Source: UBA6164 sp964344895 (lineage in GTDB: Bacteria; Patescibacteriota; Gracilibacteria; BD1-5; UBA6164). From it: a stretch of 12,743 nt of DNA. The position numbers were made by a program, and so were the translations under genes. The first letter of the stretch is position 1. The number at the start of each line of letters is the position of its first letter. Of this stretch, positions 1 to 8,829 are shown piece by piece. Under the pieces are notes generated by a model. That model made no database searches, was not told the DNA's origin, and saw only the letters and a program-made list of their open reading frames with translations. The stretch covers positions 1 through 12,743 of the forward strand of contig CAYFPB010000029.1 in the NCBI GenBank assembly GCA_964344895.1, in the 5' to 3' direction.

Positions 1-39
1 TTAGAACAAATAGTAGCTTTATTATGAAAAAAAATATAA
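1..39 (+). CDS. C-terminal end of an upstream gene (partial)
   Basis: Frame 1 reads LEQIVALLGKKI and stops at TAA (37-39). The single TGA (25-27) is read as Gly. The stop lies directly against a strong hairpin terminator, the same arrangement as at other gene ends in this window, which is the main reason to believe this frame. Only 12 residues are visible, so no family can be named. Frame 3 is also open but runs through the hairpin and is less likely. Confidence 0.45.
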
Positions 40-64
40 AAAACAAGGTTTCTTCCTTGTTTTT
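39..64 (+). terminator. Rho-independent terminator of the upstream gene
   Basis: A 10-bp perfect stem (AAAAACAAGG / CCTTGTTTTT) with loop TTTCTT, continuing into a T-run. It starts on the last base of the upstream TAA. Confidence 0.85.
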
Positions 65-205
65 TTTATGATAGTTATTTTGATTAATAAGCCATTCTTT
101 ACTATTTTATAATAATAAATAAAAAATCTGTCAATAGATTTTGTTTTACTTTAATTAAAAAATAATTATTATAGGTTATATTTTATATGTTAAATTTATA
201 TTACT
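65..205. other. AT-rich intergenic spacer before the pilin-like gene
   Basis: There is no coding frame on either strand. The promoter of the pilin-like gene should lie here, but no convincing -35/-10 pair stands out and no Shine-Dalgarno sequence precedes the ATG at 206. Confidence 0.5.
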
Positions 206-2626
206 ATGTTAAAAACTAAACATAAAAGTGGTTTTACTTTGATAGAACTTATTGTAGTAATTACTATTTTGGCTATATTAGGTACAATTGCCTTTATTGC
301 TTTACAAGGATATAGTAAGTCTGCTAGAGATTCAGCTAGAGTTTCAGATATGTGAAGAATGAAAACAGCATTAGAAATGTTTGCTGTTGAAGCTTGAATG
401 TATCCTGACCCAGCTAATGGTGTTACTGTTACGTATTCAGGAGGTACAATGGATATTTGGGAACAATGATTTTTTTGACAAGTAACATTTAATAGTGTTT
501 CTAAATTAGATAAAATACCAGTTGATCCTGTTACAGATAATCAATATATATATTCTAGAACATCTAATAAAAAACAATATCAGTTAGGTTGAATGCTAGA
601 AACAGAAGATTTTGCTTTATGAAATACTAATAAAGTTCATGCAGCAGATGATCAAATAATAAAGGTAACATGAAGCTATAATTGAGTTACTTTAACTACA
701 TGAAATAATAATAATGCTACAATATTAGCTATTCCTAGTTTAATAAATTTATGTTGAACAACATTAGAAGAAATAGCAACAAATAATTACTTTATGTATG
801 ACTGATTTAAAAGATTTCCAAAATCTTATAATGGTATAAGTACATATGATCAATGTGATTGAACATCAGATGTTGTTGTAAATCCAACTAAAATTAAAGT
901 TTTTGAATGAGATATAGCAGATTTATTAGACGAAAATGCAGATTCAGCAAGAGCAGCATTTTTAAAAAATATTCAAGATGCATATACTGGTACTAAGTTT
1001 GCAGCTGATGATCAGTTAAGACCACTATTAGCAGTTGATACTACTACAGATACTAGTAAAGTAAAAATGTATACTGATAATATTCTAAGTAATAAATGAG
1101 CTTGAGAATGAACTAGTGGAATACTTTCTTCGTCATGAGGATCAACTTGAACTTCTTGAGGTACAACACCTCTTACACCAGAAGGATGGATGTTAGTTGA
1201 CCCAAACTGTGACAAATCAGATATTGTTATTTGAACTCAAACATGGGCATGATGTAATTCAACAATATGAACATGAATAGAGTTTAGTGAAACTGATATA
1301 GAATCATGTGTAGCTTATGGTACTGATTCTACTGCTATATCAGCAACATGTAATAGTACTGAAAATGCAAGTGAAGCTAAAGAAAATGCTTGGAATTCTA
1401 CTTATTGAATAGATGCTATATGGGGTAAATTATATACTCACTCTAATGCAGCTTCTGCATGTTCTGATTGATATCATTTACCTACAACTTGGGAATATAA
1501 TCAATTATTAAATGATTTAAATTGTGTTAATTGATTAAATGATATAAATACTTGGTCAATTTGTTATGGATTATGATGGAAAGATAAAAATTTAAAAACT
1601 AATAACAATAATTTAGTTAATGCTTTATGAATACCTCTTGCAGGGTATAAGAATTCTAATTGAGATTTTAGAAATCGTTGATTATGAACTAGTTTTTGGT
1701 CAAGTTCTCTATCTTGAACAGGTGCTGTATCTGTAAATATGAATTATGCACAAGACTTTTTAACACATACAGCTACTGATAAATCTTTGGCTTTAAGTGT
1801 TAGATGTATAAAAGATGGTACTACCCCTTCTATAACAGCTAAACATCCAGCATGATATGCTTATATAGATTCTACAAATGAATTGGCTTATTATGATATA
1901 ACTTGATGAACCGATTTAACAATACCTAATGGAGTAACTTCTATTTGAAAAAATGTTTTTCTAAATTTAGGAATGACTAGTATAAATTTACCTAGTACAT
2001 TAACCATGCTAAAAGAAGGTTCTTTATATGGTAATAATTTAACTACTATAACTATACCTGATAGTGTAACTACTATTTGATCTTGAGCATTAGCTTGGAA
2101 TGAAAGTATGACTTCAGTAAATCTATGAACAGGTTTAACTACAATAGATGATTATGCCTTTGATAGCTCTTCATTAACAAGCTTAGTTATACCAAATAAT
2201 GTTACTACTATTTGAAATAGTGCTTTTGAATTTAATAACATAAGTACATTAACTTTATGAAATAGTTTAACTACTATCTGAGAAAATGCATTTGGTGGTT
2301 ATGAAGATGCAAATAGTGATGGAATTCAAGATTCTGTATTTAATAGTATTTCAACTCTTACTATACCATCTTCTGTAACATCTATTTGATGACGGGCATT
2401 TACAGATAATGCTTTATCAAGTATTACATTTGAAGCAGATGTAGCAAATATATGACCATGAGCTTTTAATTATCAAGATATTGAGTCAGTTTGAAACTGA
2501 ACTATATATTGACCTGCATCAGGAAATATATATGATATATTACATGTATCAGGTTCTAACTATAATTCTACAGAAGATGATTATTACTTTGATGATGTTA
2601 CTCTTCCAAATTATATAACTCAATAA
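206..2626 (+). CDS. Pilin-like secreted protein with FISUMP domain and BspA-type LRRs
   Basis: An 806-aa protein, continuous only if TGA is Gly (about 49 TGA codons by hand count). Residues 1-30 are a class III signal: a basic leader ending at Gly9, then FTLIELIVVITILAIL, with Glu14 as the conserved Glu5 of mature type IV pilins and pseudopilins. A prepilin peptidase would cut after Gly9. Residues about 30-300 are a pilin-like body. A Gly/Ser/Thr linker follows at about 297-323. Residues about 336-537 resemble a FISUMP domain, with VIGTQTW near the start, HLPTTWEYNQLL at about 424 and SVRCIKD at its end. From about 570 to 773 there are BspA-like (LRR_5) repeats of the form TIP-x-x-V-T-x-IG-x-x-AF, where most of the Gly of 'IG' is TGA. 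Likely surface-exposed through a type IV pilus or pseudopilus system, for adhesion or host contact (inference). No Shine-Dalgarno sequence; ATG 206 is fixed by the leader. Confidence 0.93.
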
Positions 2627-2669
2627 ATAAAAAAATAAAGTGATTTAAATCACTTTATTTTTTTATTTA
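2624..2669. terminator. 46-nt perfect palindrome, shared bidirectional terminator
   Basis: The two 23-nt arms (2624-2646 and 2647-2669) are exact reverse complements with A-rich and T-rich flanks, so the hairpin can terminate from either side. It runs exactly from the TAA of the pilin-like gene (2624-2626) to the TAA of tilS on the other strand (2667-2669). Confidence 0.9.
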
Positions 2670-3695
2670 AAAAATAATTATTTCATTTTCTTTTTTCATC
2701 CTCATTTCTTTAATTTCTTTTATTGTTTTATTATTTTTTCAGTTTATAAACTTGATTACTTCAGCTATATTTGCTTCACTTAATCATATAGTTGATTTTC
2801 AGTTAGAAATATAAAAAATATATCTAATTACCTCTTTTTGTATAAGTGTAGTTAGGTAATTGAAGTCTTTTATATAAAAATAACCATACCCCCCTCTGTC
2901 TTTCAGACATCTCCCCCTAGCAGGGGAGAAATTATTTCATAGAAGATCTTTATATTTTTTATTATTCGATATCTTTATTCATTGTTCTTTTAAAAAATCC
3001 TCTACTTGAAAATCTATATTTTCTTTTACTTCTTCTAGGTAACTAATTAAATTATTTATATTGTTTTTATAATTTCAGTTCACTGATTCAAATTGTGGTA
3101 CTATATCATGTCTTAATTTATTTCTAGTTATATCTGTATCAAAATTAGTTTCATCAATTTTGTACTCTAAGTTATTATTGTCTAAGTATTCTAAAATATC
3201 AGTTTTCTCTATGTTTATAAGTGGTCTAATTATTTGTCATGATTGTTCTTTCATATTAATAAGACCACTAAGCTTTGATCCTCTGGCTAGATTAAAGAAA
3301 AAGGTTTCTATCTTGTCATCTAGGTGATGTCATGTCATTATTTTATCTGCACTATATATATTTAAAACAGCATTCAAAAAAGCATATCTTTTTTCTCTAG
3401 CTACTTCTTCAAGTCACTTACTAGGATAAAACTTATCTCTTATTTCTTTAACTCTACACTCAGCAACTTCCACTATAAATCATTTTTCTTTTCACATGCT
3501 TTCAATAAACTTTTCTTCTCTGTCAGCTTCATTTCTTAACTTATGATTAAAGTAACAAACTACCAAGTTATCCCTATATTTTGTTTCCAAAATTTGATAC
3601 AACAAAAACATACTATCTGGTCATGTTGAACAAGCTAGTATTATCTTTTCATCATTAGAATAGTATTTACCAAGTATTTTCTCTATATTTATCAT
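2667..3695 (-). CDS. tilS: tRNA(Ile)-lysidine synthase
   Basis: A 342-aa protein. TilS is an ATP-dependent enzyme that attaches lysine to C34 of the CAU-anticodon tRNA-Ile so that it reads AUA, a codon used heavily in this window. Residues 23-28 are STGPDS, the N-type PP-loop. GHHLDD (122-127) followed by ET is the second TilS signature, and LARGSKLSGL and RPLINIEK follow. The C-terminal part has QKEVIRYIFY and NGKSTIGLSEANI and looks like the substrate-binding tail. Several conserved Gly are TGA. Residues about 255-271 are a Pro/Gly/Arg/Cys-rich stretch encoded by a GC-rich palindromic element that looks inserted in frame. ATG 3695 follows an A-rich leader without a Shine-Dalgarno sequence. 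The gene is divergent from the Nudix operon and ends in the shared terminator. Confidence 0.93.
2884..2933. repeat. GC-rich palindromic repeat inside tilS (copy 1)
   Basis: On + it reads CCCTCTGTC-tttca-GACATCTCCC, then CTCCCC-ctagca-GGGGAG, giving two adjacent hairpins (TGTCT/AGACA and CTCCCC/GGGGAG). The same core CCCTCTGTC...GACATCTCCC recurs at 12518-12542 with compensating stem changes. Its base composition is far from the surrounding AT-rich gene, but it stays in frame and has no stop in the tilS frame. Confidence 0.8.
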
Positions 3696-3700
3696 TTTTA

Positions 3701-3727
3701 TTGACTATTTTTAGTAATATGTATAAT
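3701..3727 (+). promoter_or_regulatory. Possible promoter of the Nudix-345aa-HAD operon
   Basis: TTGACT (3701-3706), a 15-nt spacer and TATAAT (3722-3727), 33 nt upstream of the Nudix ATG. The spacer is short. The box overlaps the tilS -10 on the other strand. Confidence 0.4.
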
Positions 3728-3753
3728 TATAGCCATTATATCTCATAAATCAA
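3726..3753 (-). promoter_or_regulatory. tilS: Possible tilS promoter
   Basis: On the - strand, TTGATT (+ coordinates 3748-3753), a 16-nt spacer and TATAAT (3726-3731), 31 nt upstream of the tilS ATG. Confidence 0.45.
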
Positions 3754-3759
3754 GAAAAT

Positions 3760-4179
3760 ATGAATAATAGACCTAAGGTTTGAGTCTGAGTTGTAATTAT
3801 AAAAAACAATAAAGTCTTGTTATGAAAAAGAAAAAATGCTCATTGAGATTGAGATTGGAGTTTTTCTGGTGGTCACTTAGAATACTCTGAATCTTGGGAT
3901 GAATGTGCAATTCGTGAGACTAAGGAAGAGGTAGGAATATCTATAAAAAATATTACTTTTTGAACTATAACAAATGATATTTTTAATAATGAGAATAAAC
4001 ACTATATTACTATTATAATGTTATCAGAATATGATAAATGAGAAGTAAAAAATATAGAACCAGATAAATGTGAAAGATGGGAATGGTTTAAATGGGAGGA
4101 ATTACCAAAAAATCTTTTCTTACCAATACAAAACTTAAAAAAACAATGATTTAATCCAATAAAAAATGAAACTAAATAA
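3760..4179 (+). CDS. Nudix hydrolase (NUDT15/MutT-like)
   Basis: A 139-aa protein. The Nudix box is complete: Gly38, Glu44, Arg52-Glu53, Glu56-Glu57 and Gly59, within GGHLEYSESW and REXXEEVGI, which bind the metal and diphosphate. The N-terminus (RPKVGVGVVIIKNNKVLLGKR), the TNDIF segment, KHYITI, the EPDKCERWEWF stretch and the final PIQNL follow the layout of NUDT15-like nucleoside triphosphate diphosphatases, so a modified or damaged NTP is a likely substrate (inference). The usual WSFPGG is WSFSGG here. It is the first gene of a three-gene operon; its end overlaps the next gene by 14 nt in another frame, suggesting translational coupling. ATG 3760 has no Shine-Dalgarno sequence but fits the family N-terminus. 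Confidence 0.9.
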
Positions 4180-5203
4180 TTATATATTTGAATGAAGACC
4201 TGATACATCTGAAGAACTATATAAGATTTTTGAATATGAGCTTGGTTCTTATGATTGGTGAGTTAAAGAATTTGTAGACAAAATAAAAGATTTAGCAAAG
4301 AAAAAATGACTTAGCTTTAATAAAGAAAGACTAGAAAGTTTAGATGCGTTTGTAGATGAGATAGACAATGAACCATTATTTGATCATGATGATTGTATTG
4401 AGGGATTTTTTCCATATTCAAGTCTTTTATACTGAGAAGATATATATGCTGATCATATGTGAGATTGACCTAAAAAAATAAAAATGCTTCTTATATCTAG
4501 GCACCTAGATATCTTTGCTGAGTTCTTTGAAGACAAAAATATAGAATATGTATGAGAAAATATAAGGAATACTATCTCTAAAATACTTAATGAATCATAT
4601 TTAGATAATAGTTATGATGTTATTACAAAAAATAGTGTATTTAAGCTTCATCAAACAATAGATTGAGATGTAATAATTAATAAGTATTCAAAATTTAATC
4701 AAGCATGATTTTTTGATTTACCAAATACTATTTATTGATATCTCTCAGAAGAAAGAATTTGAGATTTATATATTTTTGAGAAGCCAATAACTCTATTTAC
4801 AGCTTTACTTGAATTTATTTATAGGTATTCAGATAATAATTTAATATCAGAAATTAAAACTCTATATAACATTCAATGAAGAATACCTCATGCTACAGAT
4901 GCTTTAGATATGAATAATTTTACAATATGAGACTTTGAAAGAAGATTAGAGGATAAAGAAAGTTATATTTATGATATGTGACAATCATTTTTTAATAAAG
5001 ATAAATATATTTTTATTGAAGTTTTAAAAGATAATATTAATGTTAAAATAAGATCTAAAGAAAACAAAGAACATAATCTTTTACAAGTTCATCCTGATGA
5101 GGTTTTAGTTCTTTTAAAATGATTAATTCACTTACCTTGAAGGTCTTTTATGGAAATGAGAGCTGTACTAGATATTTTTATAAGAAAATATAATAATAAT
5201 TAA
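4166..5203 (+). CDS. Unknown 345-aa protein in the Nudix-HAD operon
   Basis: Continuous under TGA=Gly from an ATG inside the Nudix gene end to TAA 5201-5203. I do not recognise the family. It is soluble-looking, with no signal peptide or membrane segment, and acidic and aromatic-rich. The N-terminal third has an acidic cluster (FDHDD at about residues 72-76). The middle has KIKMLLISRHLDIFAEFF (about residues 104-121), and the C-terminus LLKGLIHLPGRSFMEMRAVL looks helical. No nucleotide-binding or catalytic motif is clear. Tight coupling between a Nudix hydrolase and a HAD phosphatase suggests a metabolic or house-cleaning role, but that is inference from position only. Confidence 0.85.
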
Positions 5204-5214
5204 TAAAATAAAAT

Positions 5215-5820
5215 ATGAAAGCAATAGTTTTTGATTTTGATGGAGTTATCCATGATACACTAGAAGATCTACACAAAGTACATTATGATATACTTGAAAA
5301 AATAAGTATACAAGAAATGATAGACAATGTATTTGATTGAAATCCAAGAGAGTATTTTGATAAATTTAGCCCAGAAAAACAAAGAGAGTTTGAAGAAACA
5401 TGGCAAAGGGTATATAGGGAATTGAAACTTGAAAGAAATATAAGAGAAGAGTTAGAAAAATTGAGTAAAGATTACTTACTCTATATTATATCATCAAATA
5501 ATGAGTACAACCTAGAGACCTACTTTGAAAATAATGATTTTTTAAATATTTTTAGTAAAATATATTGAGCAGAAACACATAAATCAAAAATAGAGAAGTT
5601 TAAAATACTTTTTGATGAAACTAAATTAAAGGTAGATGATTGTATTTTTGTTACAGATACTTTGTGAGATATACTTGAAGCAAATGCAGTCTGAGTAAAA
5701 ACTATAGCAGTTGATTTCTGATATCATGAAAGAGAAAAACTAGAACAAGCAAATCCATATAAAATAGTTTCAAGATTTGAAGATATTGCAAGTACAATTA
5801 ATGAACTAAAAAAGAAATAA
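5215..5820 (+). CDS. HAD-superfamily phosphatase
   Basis: A 201-aa protein with all four HAD motifs. Motif I is FDFDGV (nucleophile Asp7, acid/base Asp9). Motif II is SSNNE (Ser93/94). Motif III is a Lys in THKSKIEKF (about 123-125). Motif IV is VTDTLGD (Asp148, Asp152), with its Gly from TGA. The helical cap between residues about 15 and 85 fits a small subclass I enzyme such as phosphoglycolate phosphatase-like proteins; the substrate cannot be told. It starts 11 nt after the 345-aa gene and is the last gene of the operon. Its last codons (AAA AAG AAA TAA) lie inside the terminator stem. Confidence 0.92.
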
Positions 5821-5844
5821 GTTAAACTAACTTATTTCTTTTTT
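5808..5844. terminator. Shared terminator embedded in both convergent gene ends
   Basis: Two perfect 17-bp arms (5808-5824 and 5828-5844) with a 3-nt spacer AAC. The left arm contains the HAD stop (5818-5820); the stem and loop also carry the final codons of the RNHCP gene on - (stop 5822-5824). Confidence 0.88.
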
Positions 5845-6121
5845 GTATAAAACTTAAAAAATCATCATCAGGAGAAACTTTGTTTAATATCTCTTTACCG
5901 CATTCTAGACATTTATGTTTAATCATATTTCATTTATTTTTTTTGTAATCAATTCACACAGGCTCCATAAGAGAATGACAATCGGAGCTTCTATCACCAG
6001 GGAAATCCTTATCTAAATGCTTAGAATATAAACAAAAAGGACAGTGGTTTCTAGCAGATCATTCAGGATGAACTTCTATATTTTTTCAGCAGTTTTCACA
6101 TTTAAAACTCTCATTTATCAT
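5822..6121 (-). CDS. RNHCP-domain zinc-ribbon protein
   Basis: A 99-aa protein matching the RNHCP family, named for the Arg-Asn-His-Cys-Pro at residues 24-28. Zinc-ligand candidates are Cys8/Cys11, Cys27/Cys30 and Cys71/Cys74 (KCLECGK), plus His26, Cys48 and His69. The conserved middle PGDRSSDCHSLMEPVGIDYK and KGNMIKHKC is intact. The biochemical function of the family is not established; a nucleic-acid-binding role is a guess from the zinc ribbons. It starts 38 nt after murC on the same strand, so the two are probably cotranscribed. It converges on the HAD gene with one base between the stop codons. Confidence 0.9.
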
Positions 6122-6159
6122 TTTAAATCACATAATATTTATTATGTTAAATAGTTAAA

Positions 6160-7491
6160 TTATTTTACTAAATCATATCTTAAATTATCTACATCTCATG
6201 CTCATAATAACACAAATACAAGCTCTTCTAGAGTTTCTTTGTCATACTTATTTATAAGCTTTACTGTATTTTCTAGTCAATTTCAATTATGCTTATCTGG
6301 ATGTTTAATATTTTTTAGTAGTATATCCGTATTCATATTTTTTTTATCTTCCTCAGAATCTCTAGATTCATATATATTTGGTACTATAAGAGTATCAGTT
6401 CCAGAAAAACAATCTTTGAATCAGTCTAGTAATTCTATAGTTCTATTGAATTGATGAGGTTGAAAAATTGTAATTATTTTTTTTCCTGGATTATTATGTT
6501 TTATAGCTGGTAGAGTTAGAAAAATTTCTGTAGGGTGGTGTCAGTAATCACTAACTACTAGATTTTTATTTTCAGTAAATCATACTTCCTCCATCCTTCT
6601 CCATACTCATTCATATTTTTCTAGACTAGTTATTAGATATAAATCATGAATTCAAAGCATGTGTCATACTACATAAGCTACTTTTGCATCATATAATGTA
6701 TGATTTCATGGTACTTTTAGGTGTATATTTGGTAAATCAAAAGACTCTCAATTAAAAGTAAAGCTATGAAAATACACTTCTATATAATTAATATCTTTTC
6801 TAAGTCATACAAGCTTTTTACAATTAAGATCTTCTCAGTTTAATACAGCAAATCATCCAGGTTTTATATTATCCAGATATTCTTTGTAGGCAAGCATATA
6901 ATCATTACCATCTTTATAATAATCTAGGTGATCTAGTTCTATATTTAATATAACTCAAACAGTAGGTTTATAATTTAAAAAACTTCTTTTGTATTCACAT
7001 GCTTCTATTACAAAATATTCATTATTTTCATCTTCAGATCTATGATAAAAATTTTTATTATCAAATTCTTTTAATAAAGTTCAAACAATTGAAGTAAAGT
7101 TTTCTTTAGAATTTTTTAATATTAAACTTACAAGAGAAGTCGTAGTTGATTTTCCATGTGTTCATGCTACTGTTATTAATTTTTTATCATTAGCTATTTC
7201 TCATAATGCTTCTGGGTAAGTCAGTGTTTTTATTCACAATTCTTTTGCTTTTATTAATTCTTTTTGTGAATCAGCTACAGCTTCTGTATAAATTACAAGC
7301 TCTATATTTTTATTGATTTTAGTATCATCTTCTCAGATAATTATATCTATTCATTCTAGTTTTAGTTTATCTATAAGTTCTGAATCTACTAGATCACTTC
7401 CAAAAACCTTATATCATTTTTCATTGTAGTATCTAGCTACAGCTGAAACTCATATTCAACCTATTCAAATTATATATATTTTTTTATTCAT
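6160..7491 (-). CDS. murC: UDP-N-acetylmuramate--L-alanine ligase
   Basis: A 443-aa protein, normal length for MurC, which joins L-Ala to UDP-MurNAc with ATP in the cytoplasm, the first step of the peptidoglycan stem peptide. GIGGIG (9-14) is the N-terminal nucleotide-binding loop. GTHGKSTT (110-117) is the ATP P-loop of Mur ligases. The central domain has LNIELDHLDYY (182-192) with the metal/phosphate-binding region, and PGNHTLYD (261-268) where many MurC have a His-Asn motif. The C-terminal domain has DYGHHPTEI (315-323) and FQPHQFNRT (343-351), typical of MurC rather than MurD/E/F. Most motif glycines are TGA. No other mur gene is adjacent; mraY lies about 2.4 kb to the right on the same strand, separated by + strand genes. 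Confidence 0.95.
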
Positions 7492-7521
7492 TTTTTTATT
7501 ATTTTAGTATTAATTTATGAT

Positions 7522-7549
7522 ACTATATTTTATTTTTATATTTTATCAA
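7522..7549 (-). promoter_or_regulatory. murC: Possible murC promoter
   Basis: On the - strand, TTGATA (+ coordinates 7544-7549), a 16-nt spacer and TATAGT (7522-7527), 30 nt upstream of the murC ATG. Confidence 0.4.
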
Positions 7550-7559
7550 ATAAAATAAC

Positions 7560-7587
7560 TTGACAAAATCATAAAAATACATATAAA
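7560..7587 (+). promoter_or_regulatory. Promoter of the 366-aa protein gene
   Basis: A consensus TTGACA (7560-7565), a 16-nt spacer and TATAAA (7582-7587), 34 nt before the ATG at 7622. It is back to back with the murC promoter, the -35 boxes 10 nt apart. Confidence 0.5.
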
Positions 7588-7621
7588 AGTCATTCTTAAA
7601 AAATATTAACAATTATAAAAA

Positions 7622-8722
7622 ATGTGAAATTTAATAAATAGTGCTAGATTTACATTCTGAGAAAATACAAGTGAAGAAAGTTTTTTTTCTGAAACTATTG
7701 AATGAAAAATATGTAAAGAAATAGCTAGGGTTTTAGAGTTAGAATTATATGATATAAGAGTTCAATGTATACTTGATAGAGTTTATGATGAAGTAATAAA
7801 AATAGTCTGAGAGAGTAATGCTAATTGAAAAAACTTTTATGAACTTGCTTTAGAAAATATTAAACAGTATGATAGATGAGAAGATTATTATATATTAGAT
7901 ACAAATAAAGATTTAAGTTTTGATGAAAAGAAAACTGTAGCTTTAAAAGAATTGAAGTTAAATAACTTTAACAATTGAAATGATATATATTGACATTTGT
8001 ATTCTTGATTGGTATCATGAGATTTTCCTACTTTTTGAAGTTTCAGATGATTGTATTATTACTTAACGTGAAGAAAATTAAATTATTTTTGAATTAAGGA
8101 AATAAATTTTATTACTTCTATATTATGATTAGATAAATATAAAGAGGCTGATGTAGAGGGATTAAAATTATTATCTGAACAAGAGCAAATACTTGAAGGA
8201 TTATTGATAAATTGATATAATAAATCAAATCTAGATTTATATATGTTACTTAAGAATTATCAAAAAGATACATATTATAAGCAATTAAGAGAAGCTTATA
8301 ATATATTGGTTTGAAATCAAACATGAACTAAAAATATTATGCTTGATGAATTAAATGAAATATCTAAGGAATTATGATTAGAAATAATTGATTTTTCTGT
8401 TTTATTTACTCAAGATAGCTTGAGAGGAATATTTTTTTCTAAAGATTTCTCTAAAAAAGTATTTTATGCAAATGATTATGTAAAACAATGAGTAAATCAA
8501 TTAAAATGATCAGATTTAGTTAAATTATATACATGATATAATAATAGTTTTATTAGTAAAAAAGACATAGAAAAAACTATGTCAGCCTTTTGAAAAATAG
8601 ATATGGCTGCTCCTATATTAGCTCGTAAAAAGATTAGCGATAATTGAAAGCATGTTTTACTTGATAATTTTTGAGTTATTAATAAGCAAATAACTCAGGT
8701 TAATAACTGAATAGTTCATTAA
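7622..8722 (+). CDS. Unknown 366-aa protein
   Basis: Continuous under TGA=Gly with many recoded glycines. I do not recognise the family. There is no signal peptide or transmembrane segment. Visible pieces are an N-terminal Phe/Glu-rich helix-like part (residues 1-75), a Gly/aromatic segment GHLYSGLVSGDFPTFGSF at about 123-140 followed by a YYYLTGRKLNYFG stretch, a helical Leu/Lys/Glu-rich middle (about 175-265), and a C-terminal tail ending in QITQVNNGIVH. Length and codon use match the neighbouring real genes, and it has its own promoter and terminator, so it is very likely expressed alone. ATG 7622 is preceded by an A-rich leader as at neighbouring genes. A structural or lineage-specific role is possible, but nothing in the sequence decides it. 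Confidence 0.85.
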
Positions 8723-8752
8723 AAAATAGTAATTTGTAAATTACTATTTTTT
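8721..8752 (+). terminator. Terminator of the 366-aa protein gene
   Basis: Two perfect 15-nt arms (8721-8735 and 8738-8752) around GT, ending in T's. The hairpin starts inside the stop codon (8720-8722). Confidence 0.88.
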
Positions 8753-8788
8753 TGTTGCATTATTTTAATTATAATTATAATTATAATT
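8752..8788 (+). promoter_or_regulatory. Possible promoter with tandem ATAATT repeats
   Basis: TTGTTG (8752-8757) and three tandem ATAATT units (8771-8788) that create overlapping TATAAT boxes at 8770, 8776 and 8782. The box at 8776 gives an 18-nt spacer. It lies 40-60 nt upstream of the small membrane-protein gene. Confidence 0.4.
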
Positions 8789-8815
8789 CTTATACTTATT
8801 AACTTTTTGTTTTTG

Positions 8816-8821
8816 AAAGGA
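8816..8821 (+). promoter_or_regulatory. Shine-Dalgarno sequence AAAGGA
   Basis: AAAGGA lies 8 nt before ATG 8830 and favours that start over the TTG at 8824. It is the only clear Shine-Dalgarno motif ahead of any gene in the window. Confidence 0.6.
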
Positions 8822-8829
8822 ACTTGAAA

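Noticed and set aside
1012..1215. 67-codon open frame on the - strand
   Set aside because: It is antisense to the pilin-like gene and carries no motif.
206..2626. Decayed gene with many TGA stops
   Set aside because: The TGA codons fall on conserved glycines and no TAA, TAG or frameshift occurs over 806 codons, so the gene is intact under code 25.
4002..4208. 68-codon open frame on the - strand
   Set aside because: It is antisense to the Nudix hydrolase, whose Nudix box is complete.
6239..6454. 71-codon open frame on +
   Set aside because: It is antisense to murC and hydrophobic only because of the complementary codons.
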